From positions 1 through 60,224 of the forward strand of contig JAUCBJ010005360.1 of NCBI GenBank assembly GCA_032718475.1: a stretch of 60,224 nucleotides of DNA, in the 5' to 3' direction. This document shows, piece after piece, positions 44,695 through 55,423 of the stretch. The translations under genes were made by a program, and so were the position numbers. This stretch comes from Nemertoderma westbladi. Lineage: Eukaryota; Xenacoelomorpha; Nemertodermatida; Nemertodermatidae. Position 1 is the stretch's first letter. The number at the start of each line of letters is the position of its first letter. Under the pieces are notes generated by a model that saw only the letters and a list, made by a program, of their open reading frames with translations, made no database searches and was not told the DNA's origin.

Positions 44695-44773
44695 TTACCA
44701 CCTTGGTGTAGTGGTTGCGTTGAATTCACATCTCCCATAGGTCATGGGTTCGATCCCCGCATGGACCGGGGCA
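44695..44773 (+). mobile_element. tRNA-derived SINE head (spacer 2)
   Basis: Identical in its A box (44704-44714) and B box (44746-44757) to the copy in spacer 1, as expected from block duplication. Confidence 0.7.
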
Positions 44774-45959
44774 GATTTCGTTCGGTCAGCAATAGGCCTA
44801 ACTATACAAAATGCAGAATTATTGCCTAGTAACCAATTCATAGCTACTGAACGGTTTTCACTTGAGACATTTCGCCCTCTAGCGGCAGACTGGAGAACTT
44901 CAGACTACTCTATGACTCCATAAAAGATATAGCCTATGATATAGTAGATGCCTACAGAGTTTATACCTAAGTGGATTGTAAATAACAAATTTAGAGAAGA
45001 TGTTAATTTTCTGATAATAGACCCTCTAGTGGTAGACTATAGAACTGCATGCGGCTCTGATGCACTTTTACTTCCACTACTACTAAAATGATTACTTTGT
45101 AGAAAGTTGAGTAGTCAAATTTACTATTAGAGGTGGTGAAACATGTAATCATGCTTTGCAATGTGTATTTAGACACTGACGTGCTGCGCGTAGGCTGCAT
45201 TCAATATAACTTGTATAATTTCTCAAAAGGCGTCCTTAATTAAAGTGAATTGCGACCTCTCGCAATCGAGAATCGGCCCCTTAGATTGTTCATTCATGCG
45301 CGACCTGGATTGAGAGCCCGCTGCTTTGGGGTGTAATAGAAGTAACTCCTAATTGATATGTAGCAGGGCCTACAACCTATAGGAACTCGTGCCTTGACAG
45401 GCATCATGGCGAGTCATTGAGGGCGCCGCTCGGGTACATATAATCTAAGGGGCATAAGAGCAGGTTGCCTATGAGTTACTAATGGTTTCAAAGCTAAACC
45501 TACTGCTTGGGTAAAGCTGCTTGGGGTCAAAGGTCAAACTTAAAGCTGTCTAGATATAGCTAAAGAAGTTAGAAAAGAGCAGAGGTGTCACTTATGACAC
45601 CTGTATGGCCCTCTAGGCGATGGTTGGACAACACCCATGACCCATTGGGTGTTAGGGTGCTAATTGGTCTGATTATTTGGAATAAACAATTAAACCCTAA
45701 TAAGGAGTCGTAAGACACCTATTAGGGATTAAATGTACTAATTAATTGATGACATCTCGTCAATTAGGGTCTAATTAGCCTAATTGGGGGGTGTCACCCA
45801 GACAGTCTGGCGCCAATGACACCCAATCACACCCATGGGTGTCACATTCCTAAGCGATGAGTCATGAGTGTGGTCTAACTGTCGCCGAGCCGGCCATACT
45901 CCTACTACTGTCGTAGATTTCACTGGTATGAATCAGAATGAAAAAAAGTTCGTAAAAAT

Positions 45960-46915
45960 TTACTGGGGTGGTTACTTTGCAGCAATAAAATTTCAAGTAG
46001 TGAACTGAAGTTTCAGCTAATCTTTTTTCAATACAGGTTATCTGGGGCGCTGAATCCATTGGAAAATATTTAAAAATGATCTGATTACTATAAATAGCTG
46101 TTTTAGTCCTCTACGTAGGCAAAAAAAGTAACCATCACTTTTCAGTTTTAACACAAAAATATTAATACACTTATACGATGCTATAAATTCACATTTTCAA
46201 GTTTTATGAATCTAATGGAATGCTTTTCTAATTTTCCAGATCATTGCTTCTCATATTTTTCGGCGTAATTTGGCAAATTTTGGTGCTAGCACCTAATTAC
46301 GTACCAATCACCAAAAAGTACAAGTTTAAGATGTCTAGTGCTGTTTTTATTGATTGATCGGATTCGATTCCGGCCCTCATAAACCCGTATAACGCAAGAA
46401 ACAAGATGATACTATCTATTGATCAATTTGCTTATTTTCAAAAATTTGGTGCTGGCGCAAAAATGTTCACCCACCGCCTAAAAATGCAAGTTCGATAACT
46501 ATTATGCAATTTTTACTTGATCCATTGAATTCAGAACCCTCACAAACCCCTATAACACAAGAAACAAGGTGACACAATTAATTGATATATTTGATGGGTT
46601 TCAAAATTTAGTGCTAGCACCTAATTTTGCATCCACTTTTGAAAAATGCAAGTATAGGAGATGTCTAGTTAGATAATTATTAATTCCATTGAATTCAGAA
46701 CAGACATAAACCTCTAAAAGCGAGAAGTAAGATGTCACAATCAATTGAACTATTGAATGGACTTTCAAAATTTCGTGCTGGCCCTGGCACCGGTTAGCGC
46801 AGTGCACCGAAAAATACAAGTTTTATACGTCTGGTGCAAATCGTATATATTCAATCGAAATTAGAACTCCGAAAAACCCCAATTACGTACAAGCAAAACA
46901 AGTTTGTTTGCAGCT
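45960..46915. repeat. Satellite-like block shared with the MITE (spacer 2)
   Basis: Second copy of the block at 35880-36850, with a short deletion near 46005. Units again carry TTTGGTGCTAGCACC and AACCCGTATAACGCAAG. Confidence 0.85.
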
Positions 46916-47352
46916 ACCTACACAAATTTCCTATTACACAAATATCATTATACAAACATAGGTATTATAGGTACACACCACACGTGTTTCCCTAAGAGCA
47001 ACTCCTGGTAATTGCAACCAAAAGCAATAATTTTATTGGTTACGTGTTTAAGCTACGTAATATTGTGATAGTAGAATCAACAAATCGCTAACTCTGACTA
47101 CGAATACTGTATTGTATCTAATGGGAATTATTATTCTATGCCCTGTGGTGAAACTGTTTATATTATTATAGTTTTTTTTTATTAATTAATTGAAAGTTCG
47201 AATAAGTTATAAATATATTATCATTAATTCACCTTAAATTAACTGAACTAGGAAGATGCCCAAAACGTTAACTGTGTAATTAATAGTCTTCCGGCCAGTT
47301 TTAAAGACCCTTTCAAACTAATTAAAGTTAATTTTAATTGATAAACTATAAA

Positions 47353-47763
47353 ATACTATACAAAATATAAAATCGTTTTGTTAGAAAATCCGAGAATTGT
47401 TGCAGTTATATACCGCCATCATTGTGTTGGGTGAGACACTTGGAGCCGTGAATTTGAAGCCAATAAGAGTTTATAGGTTTAGGTGTTTAAGTTTTGTAAT
47501 ATATGGTTATGGCGGAATCAACGAAGGGCTAACATGATTAAAACTGACAGAAAGTTAATAGAAATATCTTATTTATTATTTCAATTTACTGTCTGAAACA
47601 ACAGGTTGGTTTTGGTTGAAAACGTAAACAGTTTTCAATCAATTAAATAATTTATATTAATTATTATTATATCTTTTTGGCTTATTAATAGCTGTAGATT
47701 ATATCTTTATAGTAATGAACACAACTGAATACATACTGAACACAACACTACTACAACGATCGG
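47353..47763. other. AT-rich DNA between spacer 2 and LINE A
   Basis: No gene or known repeat is seen. Confidence 0.5.
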
Positions 47764-50036
47764 CATGCTGCATTGCAGCTGCATTTTTAAGAATGCTGTG
47801 CCAGCTTATCGACAAAATTACGCCGCAACAACTCCCTATCACCCATGACATTTGCTAGATCATCCGCATCTTCAAGGCCAGTGTCCTTTAAGATGCGTCT
47901 CAAGAAAATCATGGGCTGTCCACCATGCTTATTCACTCCATGAGGCTGCCAAAGTACAAGATTATGCACTGGCTGGTCCTCACGGCGAAAGCAATGTCCT
48001 GCAAAGCGGAGGCGTGATTTTGTTCTAGTGTCAAGCTTGGGGGAACCAATGAGACACCTCCAATGTTATATAGTGTCTGGTTGGAGATGTGTGCATTGTA
48101 CTTGACACAATGAACCCGGCGTAGCATTCTTGTGACGGTGCCATCCAGAGATTTGGTGTCCTCGGCAGTTAGAGCCCAGCATGGACTCCCATAGAGGAGT
48201 ACTGGAACTACTGCTGCTCTAAATAATCGCACCTTAAGTTTCCGATTAATTCTCGGTGACTTCCAAATCCTGGAAAGCCTATTCAAGGCTGCCCATGCCT
48301 TTCCCTTACGTATTCGAAGGTCCTCACCTGGCTTCCGGATCCATGATCCCAGGTAACAGAAGTCATCCACATGCTCAAGCATACCATCTTTTGAGCTTAT
48401 GCTCATCCGATTAGAGACTTGCTGAGGACTTTCAAAGTTAACTGTCAAAATTTTGGTCTTTCTGGAGTTAATAAAAAGACCAACACTAGAAGCAGCATGT
48501 TCTAATGAGCTAAGGAGCCGTTGGGCTCCCTCTAGTGATTCTGAGAGTACTCCTAAGTCATCAGCAAAGTCTCGATTAGTTAGGTACTTGGCAGGATTTC
48601 CTCGACTTCTGGAGCCAGTAGGTGGAGTTATCATCACCCCATCATCACTATGATGATCTAAGGATGGTCGTAGAACATAGTCAACAACAATTATGAACAA
48701 GAATGGTGCAAGTGTGTCTCCCTGGAGGACGCCCCATAACACTCCAAATGGTTCTGTGTCACCGTCAACAGTAGACACAAATGTTGTCGAACCATCGTAT
48801 ACTGATCTGATTGCTGCAATAATTTCATCAGGAATCCCATATAATGAAAGTATGCTGAACATACGTGAGCGAGAGACCGAATCAAAGGCCTTGAAGAAGT
48901 CAACAAAGATAATAGCCAGATGCCTGTCTTTCTTTTTTGATAACTCTTCAATTATCCTTGTAAGTGCCAAAATGGCCTCCATGGTCCCACGACCTTTACG
49001 GAACCCATTCTGATTTCCACGGAGCAGTCTCTCAATGGGATCCCTGATGCGATTTAATAGAATTCTATTGTATAGCTTTGCAGCAATCGAGATCAATGAG
49101 ATTCACCGAAAAGAACCATAGAGTGTTAGGTTGCCCTTCTTGGGAACTGGCACCAACTTATTTGCTTCATTTCTTGTGGGACTCTTGTTTTTTCGGTATA
49201 TGTCTACTATGATGGGATAGATGAGCTTTAAACACTCCGGTATTTTAAAGACCTCAGGGGGTACACCATCTACTCCACTGGCACGATTGGTCTTAATGCT
49301 CTTTGCAGCAGCCTTCACTTCTGCAAAGGAGATATCACCAATGGGAATATCTGGGAGTACAGACTCAGACACTTTTACTTCTATAAAGTTATCAGGCAAT
49401 ACCCTGTCATTATTGAGGAGCTTTTCAAAGTGGGCCTTGCAACCATTGAGGCGATCGGCTGGTGATTCAGCCTTAACCTTGGTGGTTGGTTGGCTTTTTC
49501 GACCAGCAAGCAAGTTGATCGATCTCCATGCCTGGGATGATTGCCTGCTGTCGTCAGCATCATTAATGGCATCAACCTGTTGGTTTATTAGCTCTTGTAA
49601 ATTAACATAGTACTGCCTGTTCAGGGACCTAGATGCAGCCTTAACTGCATTCTTGGCCGCTGTAGTCTGTTTGAGTCGGGACTCTTTTTGCGCCTTGTAG
49701 AGGTCATTTCGGCACTTCTGAATTTTGTTGTCAGTCCAGGGGGCCCGTTTCCTGTTTCGAGGGTATACAGGAACTGTTTCTGCAGCTGCTAACTTAACTG
49801 CCTCTGTGAAGGCAGTATAGCCCTCACAGTGATCTGCCGCCTCAGAGGCAAGAACCTCATACCTGTTGCTCAGCTGTAGTGTGAAGCTGGATCTCACACT
49901 TGACTGTTGCAACAGAGAGGACCAGTCATGCCGCGGCAAGGCAGATTTCGTTGTTCTGCTTGCACGCAGACTAGGTCTTACCTTGGCCACAATAAGGCGG
50001 TGATCACTGGAGAAGGGTCGAAGGAACACAACACAC
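47764..50036 (-). mobile_element. LINE A copy 2, 5'-truncated non-LTR retrotransposon
   Basis: The longest LINE A copy. It starts in the end of an AP-like endonuclease domain (SSDHRLIVAKVR) and continues through the linker and reverse transcriptase to a 3' end GCATGCCGATC near 47764. It has no poly(A) tail in view. It carries one in-frame stop and one frameshift (see the two coding entries). Clade assignment (RTE-, CR1- or I-like) is not possible by eye. Confidence 0.9.
47787..49096 (-). CDS. LINE A reverse transcriptase, broken near its C-terminus
   Basis: The main frame (49096-47933) contains QNGFRKGRGT, the catalytic FVDFFKAFDS (residues 64-72), GVLQGDTLAP, and DFADDLGVL (177-183), then the post-RT region YLGSWIRK and LLYGSPCWALT. 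A small insertion near 48012 shifts the frame after LTLEQN. The correct C-terminus continues in another frame at 47969-47787 (LVLWQPHGVNKHGGQ to MGDRELLRRNFVDK). The enzyme copies its RNA at a nick in target DNA. This copy is inactive. Confidence 0.88.
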
Positions 50037-50038
50037 AC
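49103..50038 (-). CDS. LINE A endonuclease end and linker
   Basis: The frame begins with the SDH motif of an AP-type endonuclease and covers a charged linker (WTDNKIQKCRNDLYKAQKE) up to the RT start (NRASGVDGVPPEVFK, PVPKKGNLTLYG). It ends at TGA 49105-49103. The next ORF continues in the same frame, so one nonsense codon separates the two. The element begins abruptly near 50036, a normal 5' truncation. Confidence 0.85.
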   Translation of the reverse strand: MCVVFLRPFSSDHRLIVAKVRPSLRASRTTKSALPRHDWSSLLQQSSVRSSFTLQLSNRYEVLASEAADHCEGYTAFTEAVKLAAAETVPVYPRNRKRAPWTDNKIQKCRNDLYKAQKESRLKQTTAAKNAVKAASRSLNRQYYVNLQELINQQVDAINDADDSRQSSQAWRSINLLAGRKSQPTTKVKAESPADRLNGCKAHFEKLLNNDRVLPDNFIEVKVSESVLPDIPIGDISFAEVKAAAKSIKTNRASGVDGVPPEVFKIPECLKLIYPIIVDIYRKNKSPTRNEANKLVPVPKKGNLTLYGSFR

Positions 50039-51149
50039 TGAACAAAACCATAATATTACACATTTAATTACAGTTGCAACAGCTCATCTCCAATTTATTC
50101 AATTTATAGTAATAGTAAACCTTCCAATTGGTGTGTATTATTGTTAAAATGACATCCCGATTCTGAAAACTCGGATTACGTTGAAAAATGGAACCCCAAT
50201 TTTGCCACCCCCCATGAACGCATCTTCAACCCCAATGTCCTTTAAGATGCGTCTCAAATAAGTAATTGGTTGTCCACAATGAAGGTGCAAAAGCATCGCG
50301 ATTCAACACAGTCTGGTCCCCACGGCGCAAGCAATGTCCTTTAAAGAGGAGAGGCGGTGAAATTAATGATAATATTAGTGAACAATTTAATAACATGATC
50401 TATGTAATTATATAGTCTATTAATTTATTGTTATCGTTAATAATCGCTAAATATGTGATGCTAACCAACGCATGTGTGTAAAACAACATAAAATATACAC
50501 AAAATGTGTGTAAAACAACATAAAATATACACAAAAATGTGTGTAAAAATATGTTAATACTTTGAATGATTTATGAACGGTGTGTAAGCTAAAGTGTGTA
50601 AATGTTAGTTCATTGGATATTTTGGCAACAGAGTTTCTGTTAGCACTTTAATAAAAAAAACCTGCGTTAGCGTTTTGAGGAATCTTTAAAACATGTGTGT
50701 GCACGTATACCGGCAAACCACTCGAAACGCTAACGTGCTCTTTTTCGTCCAAAGTGCTAACTGTTCCAGACGCATGCAAATCAACTATACACCTAACTAA
50801 CAAATTCTCTGGAAGGTCGCTAGAGTACAAGGGTGGTAAAGACTACACATATACCATATCCCTAACTGCATTGTCTATTAATGTTGTGCTAACTGCAAAC
50901 CTGAACAGTATTACTATACACCTAACTGCAAGGTCTAATTAATGTTGTGCTAACTGCAAACCCGAACAGTATTATTATACACCTAACTGCATGGTCAAAT
51001 TAATGTTGTGCTAATTGCAAACCCGAACAGTATTATTATACGACTAACTGCATGGTTTATTCATGTTGTAGGCCTACTAACTAAGTGTTTAAACAGGATC
51101 AAACATTTCAGCATTTCTGTAATTCGTCCCGTGATCCTTATTTTGGCAT
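50037..51149. other. Non-coding DNA with small tandem repeats
   Basis: No gene is seen. At 50222-50358 lies an old minus-strand LINE A fragment (CCTTTAAGATGCGTCTCAA, GGCGCAAGCAATGTCCT). At 50470-50550 a TGTGTGTAAAACAACATAAA unit of about 32 bp occurs two to three times. At 50879-51070 a 61-bp unit (ATGTTGTGCTAACTGCAAAC) occurs three times with a fourth partial copy. Confidence 0.7.
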
Positions 51150-52281
51150 TCGGCATTCGTGGGACCATGGAGCCCATAGGATACCCGAAGGATAATTGAA
51201 GAGTTATAAAAAAAGAAAGATAGGCATCTGGCTGTTATCTTTGTTGACTTCTTCAAGGCCTTTGATTCAGTCTCTCGCTCACGTATGATTCCTGATGAAA
51301 TTATTGCAGCAATCAGATCAGTATACGATGGTTCGACAACATTTCTGTCTACTGTTGATGCTGACACAGAACCATTTGAAGTGTAATGGGACGTCCTCCA
51401 GGGAGACACACTTGCACCATTCTTGTTCATTATTGTGGTTGACTATGTTCTACGCACGTCCTTAGATCATCATAATGATGATGGGGTGATGATAACTCCA
51501 CCTACTGGCTCCAGAAGTCGAGGAAATCCTGCCAAGTACCTAACTGATCTAAACTTTGCTGATGACTTAGGAGTATTCTCAGAATCACTAGAGGGAGCCC
51601 AACGGCTCCTCAGCTCATTAGAACATGCTGCTTCTAGTGTTGGTCTTTTTATTAACTCCAGAAAGACCAAAATTTTGACAGTTAACTTTGAAAGTCCTCA
51701 GCAAGTCTCTGATCGGATGAGCATAAGCTCAAAGGATGGTATGCTTGAGCATGTGGACGACTTCTGTTACCTGGGATCATGGATCCGGAAGTCAGGTGAG
51801 GACCTTCGAATACGTAAGGGAAAGGCATGGGCAGCCTTGAATAGGCTTTCCAGGATTTGGAAGTCACCGAGAATTAATCAGAAACTTAAGGTCCGATTAT
51901 TTAGAGCAGCAGTAGTTCCAGTACTCCTCTATGGGAGTCCATGCTGTGCTCTAACTGCTGAGGACACCAAATCTCTGGATGGAACATTCACAAGAATGCT
52001 ACGCCGGGTACATTGTGTCAAGTACAATGCACACATCTCCAACCAGACACTATATAACATTGGAGGTGTCTCATTGGTTCCCCCAAGCTTGACACTAGAA
52101 CAAAATCGCCTCCGTTTTGCAGGACATTGCTTTCACCGTGAGGACCAGCCAGTGCATAAACTTATACTTTGGCAGCCTCATGGACTGAATAAGCATGGTG
52201 GACAGCCCATGACTTTCTTGAGACGCATCTTAAAGGACACTGGCCTTGAAGAAGCGGATGATCTAGCAAATGTCCTGGGTG
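51150..52281 (+). mobile_element. LINE A copy 3, left part, interrupted by a hAT-type element
   Basis: Similarity to LINE A starts about CGTGGGACCATGGAG (51149). The RT motif A region is present but shifted and shortened (deletion after CTCACGTATGATTCCTG near 51290). From 51423 the frame is open: NFADDLGVF, YLGSWIRKSGEDL, LLYGSPCCALT, then LANVLG, where the inserted element begins. The last 85 bp of the LINE resume at 55180. Confidence 0.9.
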
Positions 52282-52385
52282 CAGGGTTGATAAAAATCAT
52301 GATTTTTTTTTAATCAAAAATATCAGATTTTTTTTATTTTAATCAGATTTATTTGATTTAAATCAGATTTTTTTTCATTTAAATC

Positions 52386-52767
52386 GGGTGACTAAAAAGC
52401 AAAGACCCAAATAACAAAGACCTGTATGAAACACATGTGTTAAGTTTCGTTTATTGTTTTGGTTCCCCAAACACGCCTCTGTAACCTGCTCCTTTACTAA
52501 CCTGCTCCTGTAAATGGCAATGGGACCTAACGCTATATGGCAATGGGACCTAATCCTATTTAGGACGTAACGCGACTTTATATCTTTGTTTTGTACAGGT
52601 GCCAAAGAGCGTTAGGTTACATTGCATTTAAAGGAACAGGTTAGTAAAGGAGCATGTTACAGAGGCTTGTTGGGGGAACCAAAACAATAAACGAAAGTTA
52701 ACACATGTTTCAAAGATTATGCAGGTCTTTATTATTTAGGTCTTTGGTCATTGTTTTGTAGTCACCC
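52386..52767. repeat. Foldback (long inverted repeat) of about 380 bp
   Basis: GGGTGACTA at 52386 and TAGTCACCC at 52759-52767 open an inverted repeat with arms of about 170-180 bp. Shared words include TTTCGTTTATTGTTTTGGTT and CTCCTTTACTAACCTG with their reverse complements. A transcript would form a long hairpin. Confidence 0.85.
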
Positions 52768-53141
52768 ATTTAAATCATTTTTTCTTATTTAAATCAGATT
52801 TTTTTATTTAAATCAGATTTTATATTTAAACAATCGGAAGACTTCTGGCTTCATCAATGAACTAATGTTTAAAAAAAAACCGAAAAACCGGGATCCCAGC
52901 GAAATATCGAATCCCGATTCCGACTTTTTTTGAAACGGGATCCCGAAGTTTAAATGGTTAAATAAATTTGTTGAACATCTAAAAAAAAGTTCCAGCAGAA
53001 CGGAAATGTTTTGATTATATCTAATTTTTATTTCAGTAAACCATCCAGTAATCAATTATAAGATAATTTTAATATAACTTTATCTTACTAATATTTCAGA
53101 AGTGTAAAATAAAGTGAGTGTTACTGAAACTACTACTATTA

Positions 53142-54716
53142 CTAGGTCGAGCGAACTCGGACAGTGGAAATGAGATCCTTCCAGGCTTCCCGATTCTCCA
53201 TAGTTGTCGCAATTTCGTTTCTCCTAAGTTCAGTATCCCTTTCAAGTTGATCTATATATGTTATGGCCGGTCGTCCACGACTACGCTTTCCATGAGTTGG
53301 TTGCCAGAAAAGTAGATCTGATATGACCTCGTCTTTACTTCGCCAGTAGTGCCCACTGAATCTTAATCTGCGTTCACGGAGGGTGGTTGATACAGGTGGT
53401 ATTGTACCATAAAGCTCGGCGTTTGTCATGTGTTGTCTCCAGCTGATGTGTAGGGCTGCCCTTAGTAGTCTTGTGTAGCAACCATCAATTCGTTGTTCAA
53501 GTGATTTAGTCAGTGTCCAGGTCTCACCCCCATATAAAAATACACTTTCCACTGTGGCTCGAAAGAACTTAGTCTTCAGGTGCCTGGAGAGATCTGATTT
53601 CCAGATGGTATCCATTTTTGATAGAGCTACCCAAGCCTTTGCTTTCCTAACTTCTATGTCCTTTTTGCTACTCTCTATCCATGATCCAAGGTACTGGAAG
53701 TCATCGACCTTCCTTAGTTGATTATTATCAATGGTTGTCAAGTTTCCATCAACATTAAAGGTCATGAATTCGGTCTTTGTAGAATTTATATTCAATCCAA
53801 CCTCCTTAGCAGCCCTCTCCACTTTATTTAGTAGAAGCTGTGCATCTGCTAGGGTATTAGAGAGCAGGGCGATGTCATCCGCAAAGTCGGTGTCTGTGAC
53901 TGTAGTTGCCGGATATCTACTACTTCTGCGTTCTTGAAGTGTGAATCCCAGGTCTTCACCCTTTGTGGCCGTCCTCATTGCGTAATCCAGCACAATTACA
54001 AATAGTAATGGTGCTAATGTGTCACCTTGCAGTACGCCAGCCAGGATTGAGAAAAACTCAGTTTCACCATCTGGTGAGAGTACCTGCGCTTCTGTGTCAC
54101 AATACAACAATCCAATGCCACCAACAATTACTTCTGGTATTCCATAAGCTCTTAGGATTTCAAGCATTTTACCTCTATGGATGGAGTCGAATGCCTTCTT
54201 GAAGTCCACAAAAGTCATGACAGCGGGGAGATTCTTTGACTTAATTCCTTCAATCAGTCTCCGTAGTGCAAGTATCTGAGCTATTGTTGATCTACTTGGT
54301 CGAAATCCGTTTTGGCTCTTACGCAGTAGTTTCTCTATGTGAGGCCTAATCCTATATAGAATCATTTTATTGGATATTTTGGCAGCTACCACAAGCAGAC
54401 AGATCCCACGATAGTTTGTTGGTATGCCGAGGTCTCCTTTCTTGGGGAGAGGCTTTAGTTGACCTTTAGTCCAAATTGGTGGTGGCTTTTCCCCTTTTAA
54501 CATCCGGTTGCAAACATTCAATAATGGTCTGTTTAGCACTCCGGTTTTCCATACCTCCGCTGGGATTTCATCTAATCCACTCTCTTTATTATTGGACATG
54601 CTTTTAATGCTTCTTTGGAGTTCGGCAGGTGTGAAGTCCCCTGTTTCTATAGGTAGTGTCTTGTCATATATTTTCCTTGTAGGGCTGACCTCGATGTTTG
54701 GTGGCTGCCCAAGCAA
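53142..54716 (-). CDS. LINE B reverse transcriptase, intact frame but 5'-truncated
   Basis: An open frame of 524 residues with no break. Motifs in order: SNNKESGLDEIPAEV (about 41-55), PKKGD and NYRGICLL, NGFRPSRST (136-144), catalytic FVDFKKAFDS (169-178), GVLQGDTLAP (227-236) and DFADDIAL (277-284), then YLGSWIESS and FLYGGETWTLT and an LRFSGHYWR tail. It is related to LINE A but clearly another family. The endonuclease part is missing. The first ATG-less codons near 54716 are the truncation point, so the start is arbitrary. Confidence 0.9.
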   Translation of the reverse strand: MLGQPPNIEVSPTRKIYDKTLPIETGDFTPAELQRSIKSMSNNKESGLDEIPAEVWKTGVLNRPLLNVCNRMLKGEKPPPIWTKGQLKPLPKKGDLGIPTNYRGICLLVVAAKISNKMILYRIRPHIEKLLRKSQNGFRPSRSTIAQILALRRLIEGIKSKNLPAVMTFVDFKKAFDSIHRGKMLEILRAYGIPEVIVGGIGLLYCDTEAQVLSPDGETEFFSILAGVLQGDTLAPLLFVIVLDYAMRTATKGEDLGFTLQERRSSRYPATTVTDTDFADDIALLSNTLADAQLLLNKVERAAKEVGLNINSTKTEFMTFNVDGNLTTIDNNQLRKVDDFQYLGSWIESSKKDIEVRKAKAWVALSKMDTIWKSDLSRHLKTKFFRATVESVFLYGGETWTLTKSLEQRIDGCYTRLLRAALHISWRQHMTNAELYGTIPPVSTTLRERRLRFSGHYWRSKDEVISDLLFWQPTHGKRSRGRPAITYIDQLERDTELRRNEIATTMENREAWKDLISTVRVRST

Positions 54717-55179
54717 GTTGCTGAAGTGATTTTTCCACTTCAGAAAACCTGCCTCATATACTATTAACTTTGATGAATTTAATCCAAAATTGCAATACCG
54801 ATCCCGTAAAACGGGATCTCGAGAGGAATAATCCCGGTCCCGATCCCGGAAATCCCGAAAAGTCTGAATTCGAATATAAACTAAATAAACAACAAACTGA
54901 ATAGAACTCTAAAGTACAACTTAATTAATGGGCCTGTGAATACTGTATGGTATTGGAAATGCGAGATGATACTGTATTTTCATGTAAATATTTAGGTAAT
55001 TTGAATCATTTATTAATAATCAGTAATGCAATGTTTATCCTGGCCTTAAAGCATGATTGATAAAATTCCTGATTTTAAAAAAATCAAAACTATCTGATTT
55101 TTTTTTTTTTTTTATATGTGATTTAAATCATGATTTAAATCAATGATTTAAATCAAATGATTTAATTCAAACAACCCTG

Positions 55180-55265
55180 CATGGGTGATAGGGAGTTGTG
55201 GCGGCGCAATTTTGTCGACAAGCCAGCACAGCATTTTTAAAAATGCAGCTGCAATGCAGCATGCC
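55180..55265 (+). mobile_element. LINE A copy 3, 3' end
   Basis: CATGGGTGATAGGGAGTTGTGG continues the frame broken at 52281 to the LINE A terminus (AATGCAGCATGCCGATC). Confidence 0.9.
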
Positions 55266-55423
55266 GATCCTAGCTAGTTGGCATTCAGGATACCTGATTT
55301 TTCATTTATCAGAAAAACTTGTCAAAGATTACAGTAGTGACGATATGAAACATGGTTTTGAAAATTTCAGATCAGTTTATAGGTCTATTTATTGCAAGGG
55401 AATGTTATATTAAATTTGGTAAT

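Larger units (their letters stand above)
43899..47352. repeat. Spacer 2: second copy of the large duplicated block
   Basis: Corresponds to 33523-37262, closely alike by eye. Differences are copy number of internal tandem units and small indels, for example a short deletion near 46010 and an insertion GTATTATAGGTACACACCAC near 46960. At the right end the copies part after AAACTATA. No gene is present. Confidence 0.95.
52282..55179. mobile_element. hAT-type DNA element carrying a LINE B copy
   Basis: The ends are CAGGGTTGATAAAAATCATG and, inverted, CAGGGTTGTTTGAATTAAATC, followed by T/A-rich ATTTAAATCAGATTTT arrays. Flanks CCTGGGTG (52274-52281) and CATGGGTG (55180-55187) form an 8-bp target duplication with one mismatch, the hAT hallmark. 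There is no hAT transposase, so it is non-autonomous. Inside are a foldback block (52386-52767), CGGGATCCCG-type motifs on both sides (52889-52945, 54800-54865) and a LINE B. Confidence 0.78.

Noticed and set aside
53118-53315. Plus-strand ORF at the 3' end of LINE B
   Set aside because: Antisense to the reverse transcriptase C-terminus and without support.
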